Source of the DNA: Akkermansiaceae bacterium
Lineage (GTDB): Bacteria; Verrucomicrobiota; Verrucomicrobiia; Verrucomicrobiales; Akkermansiaceae
DNA: 64,000 nt
Direction: 5' to 3'
Assembly: GCA_019634595.1 (NCBI GenBank)
Contig: JAHCBC010000007.1
Coordinates: 62,001 to 126,000, forward strand
Shown: positions 32,698 through 41,362 of the stretch, in pieces
How the letters are laid out: each line of letters starts with the position of its first letter
Position numbering within the stretch: position 1 is the stretch's first letter
Made by a program: the position numbers and the translations under genes
Notes under the pieces: model-generated
Told to the model about the DNA's origin: nothing
The model's database searches: none
Seen by the model: the letters and a program-made list of their open reading frames with translations, nothing else

Positions 32698-34344
32698 TCA
32701 GCGCGCGGCCCGGCGGATCTCCTCGTTGCTCAGGCTGCGGTTGATCATGGCGAATTCATCGATCCGGCCGTTGAAACTCCGGCTCTCGACGTACTTGACC
32801 CGTTCACCGGGAGGAGCGTCGAAGTTCCCGAGATTCGCAAGCCCGAGCCGGACCGGAGTGGGGCGGTTGATTGGGCCGGAGGCGATCTGCTCACCGTTGA
32901 CGAAATGCCTCATCATTTTCCCATCGCCATCAATGACGGTGGCGATGTGCATCCAGCGACCGAGATCCCTCCGTGTCACCACCACGGGACTTTCAAGACG
33001 CTCCCAGGAGCTGTATTTCAGATCCTTCGAAGCACGCATTCCAATGATAATCCGACCGGATTGCCCCAGCTTCCAGTGGATCTCCCCGACTTCCTCCGGA
33101 CTCATCGTGAGAAGCGAACTGTGTTCAAGAAGAATGCTGTCCACGCGCACCCAGGCCATCAGCGTGAGGGAGGGCATACTCCCGGAAATCCGGAAGCGGA
33201 CGCGGTCACTGGTCTTGGTGAAGCCGATGGCACTCTTTCCCGGCCAGCGCCCCGAGAGGGCTTCGCAACCGACCACCGTTCCGAAACTTCCCGTGTCCGC
33301 CATGGCCGCCCGGTTGGGAAGAATGGAACTCCCTGGCTCGCGGTTCTCGAAATCGAAATAAACGAGGAGGCCCGGTGTCGAACGGAACGAATCCGACGCC
33401 TCCCTCCATGTCTTCCATTGTGCTTCGCTTTCGAGCACTTCCTCCTTGTAAAGCGCGGCGGGATCCATGAACGAACCACGGTCCGCCCGAAGGCTGACCA
33501 CGGTCCCCTCCCGGATCGCCAGTGCGCTCCCCTGCCGTAGCTCGCGGATGGCGGAGGCGGGCACCTTCCCCTGGAGTTCCACCTCCCCCTTGAAGACGTG
33601 AACCTCGCAGTCCCCCGGTTTTTCGACATTCATGCCGAACTCGGTCCCCCTGTCCACCACACGGAGATCCGCAGCAACGACGGTGAAGCCTTCCGCAGGT
33701 GGCGGTACATTCGCGATCAGCTTGCCCTTATCAAGCCTCATCAGAAATGGAGAGATCAGCTCGAGCGAGGCAGGCCCCTCCACAATCACGGTGGCTCCGC
33801 TGTAGAAGTCCAGGCGGAGATTCCCCTTGCGGAAGTGCAGCCACCCCTTTGGCAGGGGGCTTCCAGCCAGGAGGCGCGGGGTGCCGTCGCTCCATTCCAC
33901 TCCCGTGGTCGGGCCCAGCATCGCCACATCCGCATGCGGGGAGCCTCTCCGCGGTTGTCCGGAAATCCGAGGTTCGCCGGGCATCCTCTCCGGTTTCCTA
34001 TCCCCTGCCATCTCCGACGCCCTCTCAGGGGGATTTCCAGAGCGATGGAAAACCGGCCATGCCAGAAGCAGGCAGGCGGCGATACCCGCCCCCGCACACA
34101 GGAGTTTCAGAAGCCGCCGCGGTTTCGGAGGCACCGGCACGACGTCTGCCGGCAGGGGTTCCAGCGACATCTCCCTCAACGCCCATTCGCGCGTGAGGCC
34201 ATGCCAGTCGGCATGGTCGAGAAAGATCTCCCTTGCTCTCGATGAGCCGAGCAACATCGCTTCGAACTCCCTTTTCTCGTCCGGCTTCAGCCTTTGGTCG
34301 AAATAGGATTCAATGAGGTGGTTCAATCTCGCTTCGTCGAACAT
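32698..34344 (-). CDS. FecR-domain membrane protein with C-terminal LamG-like domain
   Basis: A 548-residue single-pass protein. The N-terminal cytoplasmic part (LNHLIESYFDQRLKPDEKRE) is the short helical region found in FecR/anti-sigma-like proteins of Planctomycetes and Verrucomicrobia. A transmembrane helix follows (about 79-98). The FecR domain spans roughly 170-275, with KLIANVPPPAEGFTVVAADL and RGTEFGMNV. The C-terminal half (about 335-548) is a concanavalin-like LamG domain with LTLMAWVRVDS and the closing GRIDEFAMINRSLSNEEIRR. It starts 6 bp after the sigma factor gene ends. By analogy to FecR it may control that sigma factor in response to an extracytoplasmic ligand, possibly a polysaccharide. 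Confidence 0.88.
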   Translation of the reverse strand: MFDEARLNHLIESYFDQRLKPDEKREFEAMLLGSSRAREIFLDHADWHGLTREWALREMSLEPLPADVVPVPPKPRRLLKLLCAGAGIAACLLLAWPVFHRSGNPPERASEMAGDRKPERMPGEPRISGQPRRGSPHADVAMLGPTTGVEWSDGTPRLLAGSPLPKGWLHFRKGNLRLDFYSGATVIVEGPASLELISPFLMRLDKGKLIANVPPPAEGFTVVAADLRVVDRGTEFGMNVEKPGDCEVHVFKGEVELQGKVPASAIRELRQGSALAIREGTVVSLRADRGSFMDPAALYKEEVLESEAQWKTWREASDSFRSTPGLLVYFDFENREPGSSILPNRAAMADTGSFGTVVGCEALSGRWPGKSAIGFTKTSDRVRFRISGSMPSLTLMAWVRVDSILLEHSSLLTMSPEEVGEIHWKLGQSGRIIIGMRASKDLKYSSWERLESPVVVTRRDLGRWMHIATVIDGDGKMMRHFVNGEQIASGPINRPTPVRLGLANLGNFDAPPGERVKYVESRSFNGRIDEFAMINRSLSNEEIRRAAR

Positions 34345-34350
34345 CGGTGA

Positions 34351-34896
34351 TCAAGGGGTGTTGGTGGACATTTTCCGGATCACACATTCTCTCAGGAAAG
34401 TGCGCGCACGTGAAAGGGTGACATTCACGGATTGAACGGTGCATCCCATGAGATTCGAGATTTCAGGGGGCAGATGGTCGTTCTGGTAGCGGAGGATGAT
34501 CGAACGCCGGGCCTGCGGCGCAAGCTCCGAAAGGCAGTCGGCCAGCAGGCACAGCCGTTCGTCGGTCTGGTGTGGGAAATCCCGCTGCTCCGCCCCCAAG
34601 GCCTCGAGGACATCTTCCGAAAGTGTTTCGAACCTTCCGCCGATCGATGTCCGGATCATCTCCAACGATTTGAACCGGGCGATCACCTTCACCCATGCCG
34701 GAAAACTCGACCCCAAGGTGAAGGTGCGCGCCTTCCTCGTGATCACCAGAAACACCTCCTGCATCACGTCATCCGTAAGGGAGAAATCCGGGATCATCGA
34801 GAGGATATAACTCCGGATCGCGGGCTGGTGCTGCAGGAACAATCGCTGCACCGCCTCCGTGTGGGCTGCGTCGTGGACTTCGGAATTCTCGGACAT
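34351..34896 (-). CDS. ECF-type RNA polymerase sigma factor
   Basis: A 181-residue sigma-70 family protein of ECF size. ATG 34896 is chosen because AGGAG lies about ten bases upstream; the frame is open up to 34989. Region 2 runs through AIRSYILSMIPDFSLTDDVM and QEVFLVITRKARTF; region 4 is LAPQARRSIILRYQNDHLPP with the helix-turn-helix EISNLMGCTVQSVNVTLSRA. It resembles the sigma factors that Planctomycetes and Verrucomicrobia encode next to FecR/LamG proteins. The downstream FecR gene is the probable regulator. The PEP-CTERM gene is divergently transcribed, 173 bp away, and is a possible target. Confidence 0.9.
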   Translation of the reverse strand: MSENSEVHDAAHTEAVQRLFLQHQPAIRSYILSMIPDFSLTDDVMQEVFLVITRKARTFTLGSSFPAWVKVIARFKSLEMIRTSIGGRFETLSEDVLEALGAEQRDFPHQTDERLCLLADCLSELAPQARRSIILRYQNDHLPPEISNLMGCTVQSVNVTLSRARTFLRECVIRKMSTNTP

Positions 34897-35069
34897 TTTG
34901 CAAAGGCTCCTATCAAGGATGATTCCAGAAGCCGCGGAACTTAGCATACCAGGGTCATTTTTATCCGAATCATCAAAAATTTTCTCCATCCATGCTAAGT
35001 GGGGACGGGTCGCAACTCATTTTATCATAACGCATGGGAACAATCCATGTCGTCAAAAAGCCAAACCCA

Positions 35070-35924
35070 ATGAAAAGCATCCCATCCTTGGCCATCGCGG
35101 TCCTGGGCCTGGCCGGCGGACTGTCATCCGCCGCAAACCTCATGCTCGATTTCGGGCCGACCGCGGTCGGCTCCGACTACCAGACCCTGAGCCCGGGACA
35201 CAATTCCGGCACGGTACCCACCGGCCAGGTGACATGGAACCAGATCAGTTCGATGATTCCACCCTCCCTTTTCTACGGAGACGGAACCGCGACATCCGGG
35301 ATAACCCTGACGATGGGGCAGGAAAGCACCCCCGGCAACAATTCGGTCGATTTTTCCACCGCCATCACCAATCTGGCTCTGGCTGGCAGCGGAGGAGGTA
35401 CCGCCGGAAGGCAGAACCTGCTCACCACCGGCTCGATTTATGGAAACAACTCCAGCAGCACCGCGGTTTCGCGGGATGGATTCTTCGGTGGAGGCTCCGG
35501 CTCCGTCGGTTCCGCGGTCGGCCTCCGCTTGGACGGACTCGCATCCGGCCGGTATCTGATCTACGTGATGGCGAGGAACACCAACTCCAATGCCAACCCC
35601 GGCGCGGCGATGAACGTCTATGCCAATACCGGGGAGAGTTCCGAAACCTTCGATTTCAGCTCCCTGTCCGCATTCAGCCAGAGCAATATCACTTATGCGA
35701 CTTCGGGCTACACCGACCAATACACCCATTTCGTGAATGGGGGGAACTACGTGGTGATCGACATCATGATCGCGGACAACGACTCCCTCTTCCTTGCAGT
35801 CGATGGCACGGGTTCCGAGAACCGCGGCTTCCTGAACATGGTGCAGATCGTCCAGATTCCGGAACCGGCGTCCGCATTCCTGGGGGCGGCGGGATTCCTC
35901 CTCTTCTTCCGTCGCAGGAGGTGA
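35070..35924 (+). CDS. PEP-CTERM sorting-domain protein
   Basis: A 284-residue exported protein starting at ATG 35070 with signal MKSIPSLAIAVLGLAGGLSS. The mature region is a beta-rich, Ser/Gly/Asn-rich domain (LMLDFGPTAVGSDYQTLSPG at its start) often seen in verrucomicrobial PEP-CTERM proteins. The C-terminus IPEPASAFLGAAGFLLFF followed by RRRR is a complete PEP-CTERM tripartite tail: Pro-Glu-Pro, hydrophobic helix and basic end. It should be processed by an exosortase and delivered to the surface, often with exopolysaccharide. No exosortase is in the window. It is divergent from the ECF sigma/FecR pair. Confidence 0.9.
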   Translation: MKSIPSLAIAVLGLAGGLSSAANLMLDFGPTAVGSDYQTLSPGHNSGTVPTGQVTWNQISSMIPPSLFYGDGTATSGITLTMGQESTPGNNSVDFSTAITNLALAGSGGGTAGRQNLLTTGSIYGNNSSSTAVSRDGFFGGGSGSVGSAVGLRLDGLASGRYLIYVMARNTNSNANPGAAMNVYANTGESSETFDFSSLSAFSQSNITYATSGYTDQYTHFVNGGNYVVIDIMIADNDSLFLAVDGTGSENRGFLNMVQIVQIPEPASAFLGAAGFLLFFRRRR

Positions 35925-36013
35925 GGACCCCGTGGATCTCCTGCCCGATGTCACCGGGCAATCCGCGATGAGTCCCTCTTGCCCTTGTCCGCTTCCCGGT
36001 CTAGAAGCGCGCC

Positions 36014-36907
36014 GTGGAATCCATCCATTATCACAACCGCGAAACCGGAACCCTCGATACGGAGAAAGTCTATGGCGAATCCTTCCTGCGCTGGGCGTAT
36101 GGAAATCCGCTGGGACCGGTGGCGTTGAACGCCTTCATCAAGAAGCCGTTCTTCTCCGCTTGGTATGGGAAGCGGATGAGCACTCCGGAGTCGAAGTCCC
36201 GCATCGCGCCGTTCATCGCGGAATATGGGCTGGACCCTGCGGATTTCGCGGAGTCTCCGGACGCCTACGGCAGTTTCAACGAGTTCTTTTACCGCAAGCT
36301 GAAGCCGGAAGCCCGCCCGATCGACCGGGACGCGAACAGCGTGGTCTTTCCCGCGGACGGCAGGCACCTGGGTTTCCAGAAAGCGTCCGCCATCGAGGGT
36401 GTGTTCGTGAAGGGCCAGAAATTCGACCTTTCCGCCCTGCTGGGTGACGCGGAACTGGCGGCGAAGTATGCGGACGGCGCGCTGGTGCTGTCCCGCCTGT
36501 GCCCGGTGGACTACCACCGGTTCCATTTCCCCGCCGCGGGCATCCCGTCGGAAACGGTGGTGCTCAACGGCCCGCTGTTCTCCGTCTCCCCCATCGCCCT
36601 GCGGAAAAACCTGGGCTACCTGTGGGAGAACAAGCGCACGGTCACACGGCTGGAGACGCCGAACCTGGGGACCGTGCTCTGCATGGAGATCGGTGCGACC
36701 TGCGTGGGCACCATCGGCCAGACCTTCGATCCGGGCAGTCCGGTGGACAAGGGCGCGGAGAAGGGCTACTTCGCATTCGGCGGATCCTCGACGATCACCA
36801 TTTTCGAGCCGGGTGCCGTGTTGCTGGAGAACGACCTGCGGCACCACTCCGCGAAACAGGTGGAACTCTACGCGAAGATCGGCACCCGCATGGGCTACGC
36901 GTCTTGA
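36014..36907 (+). CDS. psd: Phosphatidylserine decarboxylase proenzyme
   Basis: A 297-residue enzyme making phosphatidylethanolamine from phosphatidylserine. The self-cleavage site that creates the pyruvoyl cofactor is FGGSSTITIFEPG (Gly-Ser, where E. coli has LGST). Other family elements are CPVDYHRFHFPAAG (His of the catalytic triad), GPLFSVSPIALRKN, and FNEFFYRKLKPEARPI near the N-terminus. The start is GTG 36014. The size and the fused N-terminal portion match the longer (~290-residue) decarboxylases rather than the short archaeal-type ones. glnD follows 42 bp later on the same strand. Confidence 0.95.
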   Translation: MESIHYHNRETGTLDTEKVYGESFLRWAYGNPLGPVALNAFIKKPFFSAWYGKRMSTPESKSRIAPFIAEYGLDPADFAESPDAYGSFNEFFYRKLKPEARPIDRDANSVVFPADGRHLGFQKASAIEGVFVKGQKFDLSALLGDAELAAKYADGALVLSRLCPVDYHRFHFPAAGIPSETVVLNGPLFSVSPIALRKNLGYLWENKRTVTRLETPNLGTVLCMEIGATCVGTIGQTFDPGSPVDKGAEKGYFAFGGSSTITIFEPGAVLLENDLRHHSAKQVELYAKIGTRMGYAS

Positions 36908-36949
36908 CCTTCGGCCGGAAAGGCGCAGCTTTCATCCGTCCCGCCGCTC

Positions 36950-39703
36950 ATGCCCACCCACCTGAAAACGCTCGAAACCCATGCCCGGAAGGCTCTCGAA
37001 CCGGCGCTGAACGGACAACTGTCCCCCGCGGAGCGGATCTCCCTCTACAAGCGTTTCCTGAAGATCGAGCAACACCGGATCTACCTCCGCCACCGCGCCG
37101 GAGCGGGCGGGCTGGAGATCGCCCGCGCCCGGGCCGGGCTGATCGACACGGTGGTCGGTTCCATTTTCCAGGCCGCGCTGAACAACCGCGGTGGCAGCGA
37201 ACTACCGATGGCGGTGGTGGCGATCGGTGGCTATGGCCGTGGCACTCTCAACCCACGCTCGGACGTGGATATCCTTTTCCTCCTTCCCCGGGCCTCATCG
37301 AAGCTGCCGAAGGCCCAGCAGGAACTGCTTCAGGAAGTGCTGTATCTCCTGTGGGATGTCGGCTTCAAGGTGGGGCACGCGTGCCGCTCGATTGTCGAAT
37401 GCATCCAGGAAGCGGCGAACGACCAGCTCAACAAGACGGCGCTGATCGATGCCCGGTTGGTGGCCGGGGATGCCGCGCTTTTCGCCGACTTCGAGAAGCG
37501 GTTCGCCACGGATTGCCTGGACAAGAAGAAGGACGAATTCTTCGAACTCCGGCGGCAAGACCTGCGCAGCCGCCACAAGAAATACTCCTACACCGTCTTC
37601 CTCCAGGAGCCGAATGTGAAGGAAAGCTGCGGTGGCCTGCGCGACTACCAGAACATCCTGTGGGTGTCCCGGGTGAAACGCGGAACGTCGGACCCGCAGT
37701 CGCTGGTGGACGACCGCCTGCTCACCGCGACCGCCTACAAGGAGATCGAGGAAGCCTACGATTTCCTCCACCGCGTGCGCAACGAACTGCACTACCACAC
37801 CCGCAAGGGCACGGACCAGCTCACGCTGCAGCTCCAAGGTGTGGTGGCCACCTCTTTCCGCTATCCCCAGCGCGGCATCCTGCGCCGGACGGAGGAGTTC
37901 ATGCGGGACTACTACCGCCACACGCGAAACATCTACCAGCACACCACCTCGCTGATGGAGATCTTCGAGATCGAGCAGGAGCGGAAAGCGGACACCCGCC
38001 TCACCTCATTCCTGACCTTCCGGAAAAAGAACCGCGAGGAGTTCGACGGGTTCGTGGCCCGCGACGGCCGGATCTACCCGGAGAACAATGACATTTTCAA
38101 AGACGACCCGAACCGGCTGATGCGGCTGTTCCAGCACCTTCAGGTGCGCGGCCTGCGCCTCAGCCCGCCGATGCGCAAGCTGGTGAAGGCCCACTGGGAG
38201 GACATCGACCGGCCCTTCCGCTACTCGAAGGCGAACCGCCAGACCTTCCAGGCGATCCTGGAGCGCAAGGGCGACGTGGCGCGCGCGCTGCGGCGCATGC
38301 ACCGGGTGGGCGTGCTGGGCCGCTACCTGCCGGAGTTCGGCGCGCTGGACTGCCTGGTGCAGCACGAGTTCTTCCACCGCTACACGGCGGATGAGCACAC
38401 GCTCCGCTGCATCGAGGAACTGGACAAACTGGTCGGTGAAACGAATCCGTCCCGCGCGATCTACAGCCGCCTTTTCCACCAGATCGAGGACGCCTACGGT
38501 CTTTACCTGGCGGTGATCCTGCATGACACGGGCCGCGCGGAGAACGTGCGGGAACACATCGACGGCTCCGCCATGCTGGCGGCCCGGCTCTGCAACCGCC
38601 TCCAGATCCACGGCGAGCGCCGCTCCCTCATCATGTATCTGGTGGACAACCACCTCACCTTCTGGCGCACCGCCACCACCAGGAACCTGGAGGATCCGGA
38701 GGTGATCGCGGAATTCGCCTCCATCGTCAAAACGCAGTCGCGGCTGGACGCGCTGTTCCTTTTCACCTTCGCGGACTCGAATGGCACATCGCCGGATTCC
38801 TGGAACAGTTGGAAGGAATCCCTGATGCTCCAGCTCTACAAGTCCACGACGAATTTCCTGAAGAACGGCCGGGAGCAGTATTCCCGCCAGCTCGACGAGG
38901 ACCGGACCGCCCTGCGCGACGAGGTGATCTCGATCATGCGGGAGGACTACCACCCGGATGTGCAGCGGCATTTCGAGCGGATGCCCGCCGCCGCCTTCAC
39001 CTTCCGCCAGCCGCAGCACATCGTCACCCAGGTGCGCACCATCCGGCATTTCCTCCAGCGCGAAGAGGACTCCGGGGACCCGAACTCGACGTGCATCAAG
39101 TGGATCGACCACCCGGACGGCGGCTACACGGAGATCGTGCTGGCCACGTGGGACAAGCCGTTGCTGCTGGAGAAAGTCTGCTGCGCCCTGGCCGCGGAGC
39201 AGATCAACATCCTTTCCGCGGACTTCTTCACCCGCACCGACGGCATCGTGGTGAACATCTTCCGCATCAACACCACCAACTTCGAACCGGTGTCCGATGC
39301 CGGGCTGCGGAGGCGTTTCCTCGAAACCTTCGAGAAAATCCTGCGCTCGGAAAAACACGAGCCGGAACTCTACCTGCGGCGCAGGGCGAATTTCCTGAAG
39401 CCTCGACCGGAACAGGATCTGCCCATCCCCGTCCGGGCCCACGTGACCAACGACGTCCACCCCACCTGTACGACGGTGGAGATCCAGGCGCTCGACCGCA
39501 TCGGCCTGCTGCACGACCTCTTCCACACCATCAACCGCCACGGCCTCAACACTGCCCATGCCCGCATCTGCACGGAGAAAGGCGTGGCGATGGACACCCT
39601 CTACATCACCACCCAGAACGGTGAAAAGGTGAACGATCCGGCCTTGCTGGACCATCTCCGTGAGGACTTCACCAAGCTGGTGGCACGCGGCGAGAATGAC
39701 TGA
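36950..39703 (+). CDS. glnD: [Protein-PII] uridylyltransferase / uridylyl-removing enzyme
   Basis: A 917-residue nitrogen sensor that adds UMP to, or removes it from, PII signal proteins according to glutamine level. The nucleotidyltransferase domain has GGYGRGTLNPRSDVDILF (GGxGR...DxD). The central GlnD region carries KESCGGLRDYQNILW. The HD domain responsible for removal reads AVILHDTGR, with an upstream DEHTLRCIEEL and a later LVDNHLTFW. Two C-terminal ACT domains follow (about 720-800 and 830-910; YTEIVLATWDKPLLLEKVC and VEIQALDRIGLLHDLFHTIN). Length is close to E. coli GlnD (890). No PII (glnB/glnK) gene or glutamine synthetase is in the window. Confidence 0.95.
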   Translation: MPTHLKTLETHARKALEPALNGQLSPAERISLYKRFLKIEQHRIYLRHRAGAGGLEIARARAGLIDTVVGSIFQAALNNRGGSELPMAVVAIGGYGRGTLNPRSDVDILFLLPRASSKLPKAQQELLQEVLYLLWDVGFKVGHACRSIVECIQEAANDQLNKTALIDARLVAGDAALFADFEKRFATDCLDKKKDEFFELRRQDLRSRHKKYSYTVFLQEPNVKESCGGLRDYQNILWVSRVKRGTSDPQSLVDDRLLTATAYKEIEEAYDFLHRVRNELHYHTRKGTDQLTLQLQGVVATSFRYPQRGILRRTEEFMRDYYRHTRNIYQHTTSLMEIFEIEQERKADTRLTSFLTFRKKNREEFDGFVARDGRIYPENNDIFKDDPNRLMRLFQHLQVRGLRLSPPMRKLVKAHWEDIDRPFRYSKANRQTFQAILERKGDVARALRRMHRVGVLGRYLPEFGALDCLVQHEFFHRYTADEHTLRCIEELDKLVGETNPSRAIYSRLFHQIEDAYGLYLAVILHDTGRAENVREHIDGSAMLAARLCNRLQIHGERRSLIMYLVDNHLTFWRTATTRNLEDPEVIAEFASIVKTQSRLDALFLFTFADSNGTSPDSWNSWKESLMLQLYKSTTNFLKNGREQYSRQLDEDRTALRDEVISIMREDYHPDVQRHFERMPAAAFTFRQPQHIVTQVRTIRHFLQREEDSGDPNSTCIKWIDHPDGGYTEIVLATWDKPLLLEKVCCALAAEQINILSADFFTRTDGIVVNIFRINTTNFEPVSDAGLRRRFLETFEKILRSEKHEPELYLRRRANFLKPRPEQDLPIPVRAHVTNDVHPTCTTVEIQALDRIGLLHDLFHTINRHGLNTAHARICTEKGVAMDTLYITTQNGEKVNDPALLDHLREDFTKLVARGEND

Positions 39704-39842
39704 TGTCCGGCGGTTCCGCAGAGATCATTTAAGTAATCTTAAGAAAAATGCGAAATCACGGAAGATTCTGCTTGGCATCCGCCGACAAATGATCCAATTT
39801 CCGCGCCCGCCCGCTACCGGGCAACCCGAAACTTCTTCCATC

Positions 39843-40094
39843 ATGGCCGTAGCTCTCCGTCTCAACCGCAAGGGAACCAAAGACCGCCCTTATTATAAAA
39901 TCGTCGCTGTGGACAGCCGCAAGCGCCGCGATGGCCGTTATATCGAGCAAGTCGGCACCTACGACCCGCTTCTTGAAGGCGTGAACTACACCATCGACCT
40001 GGAGAAGGCTGACAAGTGGCTCGGCGTCGGCGCGAAGCCGTCCGAAACCGTCAACAGCATCATCCGCAAGGCCCGCACCGCCTCCAAGGCGTGA
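39843..40094 (+). CDS. rpsP: 30S ribosomal protein S16
   Basis: An 83-residue protein (MAVALRLNRKGTKDRPYYKI, then VAVDSRKRRDGRYIEQVGTYDP), a clear full-length S16. The start is ATG 39843; no strong Shine-Dalgarno precedes it. In many bacteria rpsP is followed by rimM, trmD and rplS; here it is monocistronic, followed 38 bp later by an intrinsic terminator and then by a MidA-like gene. The 139-bp gap after glnD is AT-richer and must contain its promoter, which I could not define. Confidence 0.97.
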   Translation: MAVALRLNRKGTKDRPYYKIVAVDSRKRRDGRYIEQVGTYDPLLEGVNYTIDLEKADKWLGVGAKPSETVNSIIRKARTASKA

Positions 40095-40132
40095 TTGGGC
40101 GCTGGCATCCGCCGGCATATCCATCTTACATC

Positions 40133-40166
40133 AACCGCGTTCCTGAAAGGGACCGCGGTTTTTTCT
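40133..40166 (+). terminator. Intrinsic terminator after rpsP
   Basis: AACCGCG (40133-40139) pairs with CGCGGTT (40154-40160), with an additional TCC/GGA pairing inside. A T-run (TTTTTTCTTTT) follows directly. Placed 39 bp after the rpsP stop, it is a classical rho-independent terminator. Confidence 0.88.
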
Positions 40167-40180
40167 TTTCGTGACCCCGC

Positions 40181-41146
40181 ATGTCCGGAAGCCAGCCACT
40201 CCTCCGCTTTGACCGGTTCATGGATCGTGCCCTGCATGATCCGGAGACGGGATACTATGCCCGGCGGATCACCGGCGTGGGCCGCGGCGGGGACTTCACC
40301 ACCGCCCCCACCCTTTCCAAGGTGACGGGAAAGGCGGTCGCAGCCTGGGCGGCGGCGGCGATGAAAGCATGCGGCACCTTCCATTTGATCGAGATCGGCC
40401 CGGGTGAAGGAAAGCTGGCGGCCGCGGTGCTGGAGCATCTGCCGTGGTTCACCCGCCTGCGGACAAAGCTGCATCTGGTCGAGACGTCCCGTCCCCTGGA
40501 AGAGATCCAGCGGAAGCTGCTGGGCAACCGTGCCACCTGGCACCGGACACCCGCGGAGGCCCTGCGCGCCTGTGGCGGAAAGGCGGTCATTTTCTCCAAC
40601 GAACTGGTGGACGCCTTTCCCGTCCGTTGCTTCCAGAAAACCGAAAGCGGCTGGAAGGAACTGGCGGTGCGGCTGGGATCACCCGTGGAGGAAGTCCTGC
40701 TGGAGGTGGATGACTTGCCCATTTCCTCATCCTTCGCCGTGGGGCACCCTCCCAGCCAGCGGATCGAGGTCCATGAATCCTACCACCAATGGCTGGCGGA
40801 ATGGCTGCCGCTGTGGAAGGCGGGGCGGATGCTCACCATCGACTACGGCGCGGAAGCGGCGGATCTATACCACCGTCGGCCAAAGGGATCTTTACGGGCC
40901 TATCTGATGCAGCAACGGCTTGAGGGCCTGGCGATTTACGGAAATCCCGGCAGGCAGGACCTCACGGCGGATGTGAACTTCACCGACCTGCGTGACCGGG
41001 GGCGGGAATGGTCCACGGAAAGCACCCTCCGGACTTTCGGGGAGTTCCTAGGGCCGTTCCTCGATTCCGGAAACCCGGCGGACGCCTATCTGGCGGACTC
41101 CAGCGGCCCGGGCGGAGCGTTCCTCGTGCTGGATCAGGGGAGGTAA
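40181..41146 (+). CDS. MidA/NDUFAF7-like SAM-dependent methyltransferase
   Basis: A 321-residue COG1565-type protein. The N-terminal ALHDPETGYYARRI with GGDFTTAP is the hallmark of the MidA/NDUFAF7 group. The SAM site is HLIEIGPGEGKLAAAVL, followed by LHLVETSRPLEEIQR and VIFSNELVDAFPVRCF. The mitochondrial relative methylates an arginine of complex I subunit NDUFS2; bacterial substrates are not established. The start is ATG 40181, just after the rpsP terminator, so it has its own promoter or depends on read-through. The gene is convergent with the repeat protein at 41362-42714. Confidence 0.88.
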   Translation: MSGSQPLLRFDRFMDRALHDPETGYYARRITGVGRGGDFTTAPTLSKVTGKAVAAWAAAAMKACGTFHLIEIGPGEGKLAAAVLEHLPWFTRLRTKLHLVETSRPLEEIQRKLLGNRATWHRTPAEALRACGGKAVIFSNELVDAFPVRCFQKTESGWKELAVRLGSPVEEVLLEVDDLPISSSFAVGHPPSQRIEVHESYHQWLAEWLPLWKAGRMLTIDYGAEAADLYHRRPKGSLRAYLMQQRLEGLAIYGNPGRQDLTADVNFTDLRDRGREWSTESTLRTFGEFLGPFLDSGNPADAYLADSSGPGGAFLVLDQGR

Positions 41147-41156
41147 GGAGATCGTA

Positions 41157-41362
41157 AGGAGGGAGGACACTCTTGTCCTCCGGCGGCATTGGTGAACAAG
41201 GAGGAGAAGTTTTCAGTTTTCAGGAAGAGAGCAATGCGGTGCAGAATTCCGCCAATTTGGAATCCCTTTTTCTCTCCGCGCTCCTTCGCGGCTTTTGCGA
41301 CTTTGCGGTAGATCTTTCATGATTCGCCAATGCCGCCGGAGGACAGGAGTGTCCTCCCTCCT
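41157..41362. repeat. REPIN-like element: two 40-nt inverted palindromic arms
   Basis: The left arm (41157-41196) and the reverse complement of the right arm (41323-41362) match at 38 of 40 positions. Each arm contains its own hairpin, GGAGGACA-CTCT-TGTCCTCC on the left and the equivalent on the right. A 126-nt spacer with a short run of CGCGGCTTTTGCG-type sequence separates them. The element fills the gap between convergent genes, starting 10 bp after the methyltransferase stop and ending at the stop codon of the repeat protein. Confidence 0.8.

Noticed and set aside
38006..39655. A 549-codon minus-strand open frame opposite glnD
   Set aside because: GlnD domains are continuous on the plus strand; the antisense frame has no recognisable motif.
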